A DNA stretch of 8,477 bases from Candidatus Methanomethylophilaceae archaeon (lineage in GTDB: Archaea; Thermoplasmatota; Thermoplasmata; Methanomassiliicoccales; Methanomethylophilaceae). Shown piece by piece: positions 5,917 to 8,477 of this stretch. The notes beneath the pieces are model-generated. The model was not told the origin of the DNA. It did no database searches and was given only the letters and a program-made list of their open reading frames with translations. Location: positions 1-8,477 of the forward strand of contig JAEDJU010000049.1 of NCBI GenBank assembly GCA_016296195.1. Reading direction: 5' to 3'. The translations under genes were made by a program, and so were the position numbers. Each line of letters begins with the position of its first letter. Position 1 is the stretch's first letter.

Positions 5917-6309
5917 TTATGCGGCGTCGCCGCCCCTGTGCCATATGTCGTCGGGCAGGTCGTCGTAGATGGACTCCTCGTGGAATTCGTCCTCGACGGA
6001 CCCAACCTTGCTGGCCATCAGGGCCTGGATCTTGTCCCTCTTGAACAGCCAGTAGTGGATCCTCCACTCCCTGCCGTCGTAGAGGGTGGTCTCCTCCCTC
6101 TCGGTGGTGAGGATGCCCGCGTCCTCCAGCATGTAGAAGGCATCGCGGTCCTCGGGCTCCAGGATATTGTCGATGATCCTGTCGGAGTAACCGAAGAAGT
6201 TCAGCACGTGGTGGGCGAGCTCGTATGCCTGCTCCTCCACCATTCCGCGGGAGTTGTCGATGCTGTTCTTGATGGCCTGTGTGAGGTCATCCACCGTGAC
6301 GATGCCCAT
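5917..6309 (-). CDS. DUF6015-like small protein, possible winged helix
   Basis: A soluble 130-residue protein resembling, as far as I can recall, the archaeal DUF6015 family of unknown function; the family name needs a domain search. The N-terminal half is helical (VDDLTQAIKNSI, QAYELAHHVLNFFG). A conserved-looking block at 46-90 runs from DNILEPEDRDAFYMLEDAGIL into TTLYDGREWRIHYWLFKRD. A helix followed by a strand-turn-strand of this kind resembles a winged-helix recognition helix and wing, so DNA or protein binding is possible. The tail (about 105-130) is strongly acidic. ATG 6309 is preferred: GGTGG (6317-6321) lies 7 bases upstream. A TTG at 6315 overlaps the serA stop but would have only 1 base of spacing. 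It sits 2 bases after serA and 4 bases before the helicase, so a link to the helicase is plausible. Confidence 0.85.
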   Translation of the reverse strand: MGIVTVDDLTQAIKNSIDNSRGMVEEQAYELAHHVLNFFGYSDRIIDNILEPEDRDAFYMLEDAGILTTEREETTLYDGREWRIHYWLFKRDKIQALMASKVGSVEDEFHEESIYDDLPDDIWHRGGDAA

Positions 6310-6311
6310 GC

Positions 6312-7892
6312 TCAAGCCACCAGGTCGAGGAACTTGATGTCCTTGGAACCGACGTCCGCGGAGATCTTCTGGACGAGCTCATCGGGGATGGGCTGGTCGA
6401 CGGTCAGGAACATGAGTGCACGGTCGCCGGATCTTCCGACGGACATCTGTGCGACGTTGATTCCGGCGCTTCCGAGGGTGTTGCCGACGATACCGATGAC
6501 TCCGGGGGCATCCTTGTACTCGACGAACATCATGTCGCCGTACATGGGGACCTCGAAGGAGAACACATCGACACCGACGAGCCTGGGCTGTCCGCCGATG
6601 ACGGTTCCCCTGATGGTGTGGGACTCACCGTCTGCGGTGAACCTGATCTCGATGATGCTGGCGTAATCCTTGGCGGTGTCGTTGTTGGTCTCGGCGATCT
6701 CGATTCCCTTGGACTTGGCCACGGGAAGGGCGTTGATGATGTTGGCGGAACCGATGATGTTCCTGAAGTATCCGATGAGGGTGGACACGGTCAGGAGCTT
6801 GGTCTGCTTGCCGGCGAGTCCTCCGCAGTATGCGATCTCGAGCTTCTGGAGGGGGCGGTTTCCGACCATCTGCTGGACGAGTGTTCCCATCCTCTCCGCC
6901 AGGGGCATGAAGGGCTCGGTGTCGGCATCGAGCTTTCCGCGGGGTGCGTTGATGGCGTTGGACACGATGTTGTCCCTGAGGTACATGACGGCGTGCTCCG
7001 CGATCTCCACGGCGACCCTCTCCTGTGCCTCCACGGTGGATGCTCCGAGGTGGGGGGTGGTGACGAGGTTGTCGAGCTCCAGGAGCTTGGCCTCATCCTC
7101 GGTCAGGGGCTCGTTGCACCAGACATCGAATGCCGCACCTGCGATGATCTTCTCCTTGAGGGCGGTGTAGAGGTCGTCCTCGTTGACGATACCTCCGCGG
7201 GCCACGTTGGCGATCCTCGCGTTGGGCTTCATCATCTTGAACTGGGGCAGGGAGATCATGTTCCTGGTCTCGGGGAGCAGGGGCGTGTGGATGGTCATGA
7301 AGTCCGCTGTGGAGATGACCTCCTCCAGTGTGGTGAGCCTGACACCGAGGCTGTCGGCGACCTCCTTGGGCAGGAAGGGATCGTATCCGATCATGGTCAT
7401 GTTGAACGCCTTCATGCGTTTGGCGACCTCTCCTCCGACACGTCCGACACCGATGATTCCCAAGACCTTTCCGTTCATCTCGACACCGGTGTACTTGGAT
7501 CTCTTCCACTCGCCCTTGTGCATGGACTCGTGGGCGAAGGGGATGTTCCTGGCCAGTGCGAGGAGCATGGCGCAGGAGTGCTCCGCCGCGGACAGGATGT
7601 TCGCGGAGGGGGTGTTCATGACGAGGATTCCCTTGTCGGTGGCGTAGGGGACGTCGATGTTGTCGACTCCGACTCCCGCACGTCCGATGACGCGGAGGTT
7701 GGTTCCTGCATCGATGACCTTCTTGGTGACCTTGGTTCCGGACCTGATGATGAGGCAGTCGTAGTCGCCGATGATGCCGCAGAGCTCGTCCTCGCTGAGG
7801 CCGGGTTTGACGTCCACGGGGAATCCGGACTGCTTGAGAATCTCGAGTCCCTCGTCCGAAAGGGGATCCGATACCAGAATCTTTGTTGTCAT
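6312..7892 (-). CDS. serA: D-3-phosphoglycerate dehydrogenase, long form with ACT domain
   Basis: Oxidises 3-phosphoglycerate to 3-phosphohydroxypyruvate with NAD, the first step of serine synthesis. The 526-residue length is that of the long bacterial/archaeal form. The substrate- and NAD-binding domains fill about 1-312, with GxGxxG at 148-153 in the dinucleotide fold and the catalytic triad R232 (ARGG), E261 (NEP) and H281 (TPHLGAST). An ASB (intervening) domain covers about 313-445 and an ACT domain about 454-526, where serine usually binds to inhibit the family; feedback control by serine is therefore likely. ATG 7892 is chosen: GGAGG (7900-7904) lies 7 bases upstream. A GTG at 7898 overlaps the upstream stop as GTGA but is only 1 base from that site. 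It lies 2 bases after the aminotransferase, which should catalyse the next step. Confidence 0.97.
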   Translation of the reverse strand: MTTKILVSDPLSDEGLEILKQSGFPVDVKPGLSEDELCGIIGDYDCLIIRSGTKVTKKVIDAGTNLRVIGRAGVGVDNIDVPYATDKGILVMNTPSANILSAAEHSCAMLLALARNIPFAHESMHKGEWKRSKYTGVEMNGKVLGIIGVGRVGGEVAKRMKAFNMTMIGYDPFLPKEVADSLGVRLTTLEEVISTADFMTIHTPLLPETRNMISLPQFKMMKPNARIANVARGGIVNEDDLYTALKEKIIAGAAFDVWCNEPLTEDEAKLLELDNLVTTPHLGASTVEAQERVAVEIAEHAVMYLRDNIVSNAINAPRGKLDADTEPFMPLAERMGTLVQQMVGNRPLQKLEIAYCGGLAGKQTKLLTVSTLIGYFRNIIGSANIINALPVAKSKGIEIAETNNDTAKDYASIIEIRFTADGESHTIRGTVIGGQPRLVGVDVFSFEVPMYGDMMFVEYKDAPGVIGIVGNTLGSAGINVAQMSVGRSGDRALMFLTVDQPIPDELVQKISADVGSKDIKFLDLVA

Positions 7893-7894
7893 TT

Positions 7895-8477
7895 TCACTC
7901 CTCCATGATCTCGTCCATTGCGGACAGAAGCTGTTTGATTCCGGCCGGGGTGGTGTCACCCATGTGACCGATCCTGAATGTCTTCTCCTTCACATCGCCG
8001 TATCCGTTGGAGATCTCGTATCCCTTGGATTTGAGCTTGCTGTGGAAGGCATCGAAGTCGAGGTCTCCGCGGTTGAGGACCCCGATGGAATTCGACCTGT
8101 AGCCCTGCTCGGGGAAGACTCCCGCGAGCTTCTCGTCCGCCCAGTTCCTGACGAGGTCGGCCATCTGCTGGTGCCTGTCGTACCTGTTGGAGACACCCTC
8201 CTTCAGGATGCGGTCCAGCTGGTAGTCGAGTCCGTACATGAGGGATACGGGCGGTGTGGTGAGGGCGTAGTTGACGTCGCTCTGCTTCTTGATCTTGAGC
8301 AGATCGGTGTAGAATCCCCTGTTGGAGACGGTCTTGGCCTTCTCCAGGAGCCTCTCGGAACAGAGCATGATGGCGAGTCCCGGGGGCAGCGCAAGGGCCT
8401 TCTGGGTTCCAAAGACGATAGAATCCGCATCCATGTCCTTCACCTTGATGTCCATGGCGAATGCAGATGTGACGGCA
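7895..8477 (-). CDS. Class V PLP aminotransferase, C-terminal part
   Basis: Partial: the gene runs off the right edge; 193 C-terminal residues are visible (first full codon at 8476). The PLP-binding lysine is residue 26 of this fragment, in FGTQKALALPPGLA. The RIGHMGD segment near the end carries the arginine that holds the substrate carboxylate in the alanine-glyoxylate / serine-pyruvate aminotransferase family (COG0075). Members of this family are often annotated as serine-pyruvate or aspartate aminotransferases. Directly upstream of serA, 2 bases apart, the likely job is to turn 3-phosphohydroxypyruvate into phosphoserine with glutamate as donor, standing in for SerC, which belongs to a different class V group. 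Substrate is inferred from context; alanine- or serine-glyoxylate activity is the main alternative. The promoter of the whole minus-strand cluster is outside the window. Confidence 0.9.
   Translation of the reverse strand, partial: AVTSAFAMDIKVKDMDADSIVFGTQKALALPPGLAIMLCSERLLEKAKTVSNRGFYTDLLKIKKQSDVNYALTTPPVSLMYGLDYQLDRILKEGVSNRYDRHQQMADLVRNWADEKLAGVFPEQGYRSNSIGVLNRGDLDFDAFHSKLKSKGYEISNGYGDVKEKTFRIGHMGDTTPAGIKQLLSAMDEIMEE

Noticed and set aside
5913..6005. A 31-residue N-terminal extension of the helicase
   Set aside because: It overlaps the end of the DUF6015-like gene in another frame and reads as a serine-, threonine- and proline-rich shadow; XPD similarity starts at ATG 5912.
6618..7967. 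A 449-codon open frame on the plus strand, antisense to serA
   Set aside because: Same kind of shadow: glycine-, aspartate- and valine-rich, no domain, fully covered by serA with intact catalytic residues.

Overview
The window is archaeal chromosome. A Csl4-type exosome subunit with a C-terminal zinc ribbon, a METTL5-like N6-adenine methyltransferase, an XPD/Rad3 helicase with iron-sulfur cysteines, TATA-box promoters and strong Shine-Dalgarno sites together exclude a bacterium. My best placement is Thermoplasmatota, probably Methanomassiliicoccales. This rests on the gene set, a small protein that resembles the DUF6015 family as I remember it, and stop codons: 8 TGA, 1 TAA, 0 TAG. TAG avoidance fits this pyrrolysine-using order but is a small sample, and the lineage is inferred from memory.

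Layout. At the left edge, about 130 bases hold no gene I can support, only a strong hairpin just after purH that probably ends its transcript. purH (minus strand) encodes the bifunctional enzyme for the last two steps of IMP synthesis. Its coding region appears to begin at a CTG codon behind a perfect AGGAGGT site. A TATA box, a 6-bp palindrome and a hairpin overlapping the ribosome-binding site lie in the 208-base divergent region shared with the next operon. On the plus strand follow three tightly spaced genes: a METTL5-like rRNA methyltransferase, csl4 (RNA exosome cap), and a 207-residue ThiI-like PP-loop protein without a THUMP domain. All three concern RNA modification or decay. They converge, across 23 bases, on a five-gene minus-strand cluster.

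The minus-strand cluster, in transcription order from the right edge, is: a class V aminotransferase (its 5' part lies outside the window), serA (phosphoglycerate dehydrogenase with ASB and ACT domains), a 130-residue DUF6015-like protein with a possible winged helix, an XPD-type helicase, and a small unrecognised cysteine-containing protein. Gaps are 2 to 4 bases or overlaps, so this looks like one operon joining serine synthesis to a DNA-repair/transcription helicase.

I see no CRISPR array, insertion sequence, tRNA or rRNA gene, phage gene or defence system. Most genes are housekeeping. The points most worth a second look are the purH leader with its CTG start, the altered PP-loop of the ThiI-like protein, the DUF6015-like/XPD pairing, and the unrecognised small gene with two competing start models.
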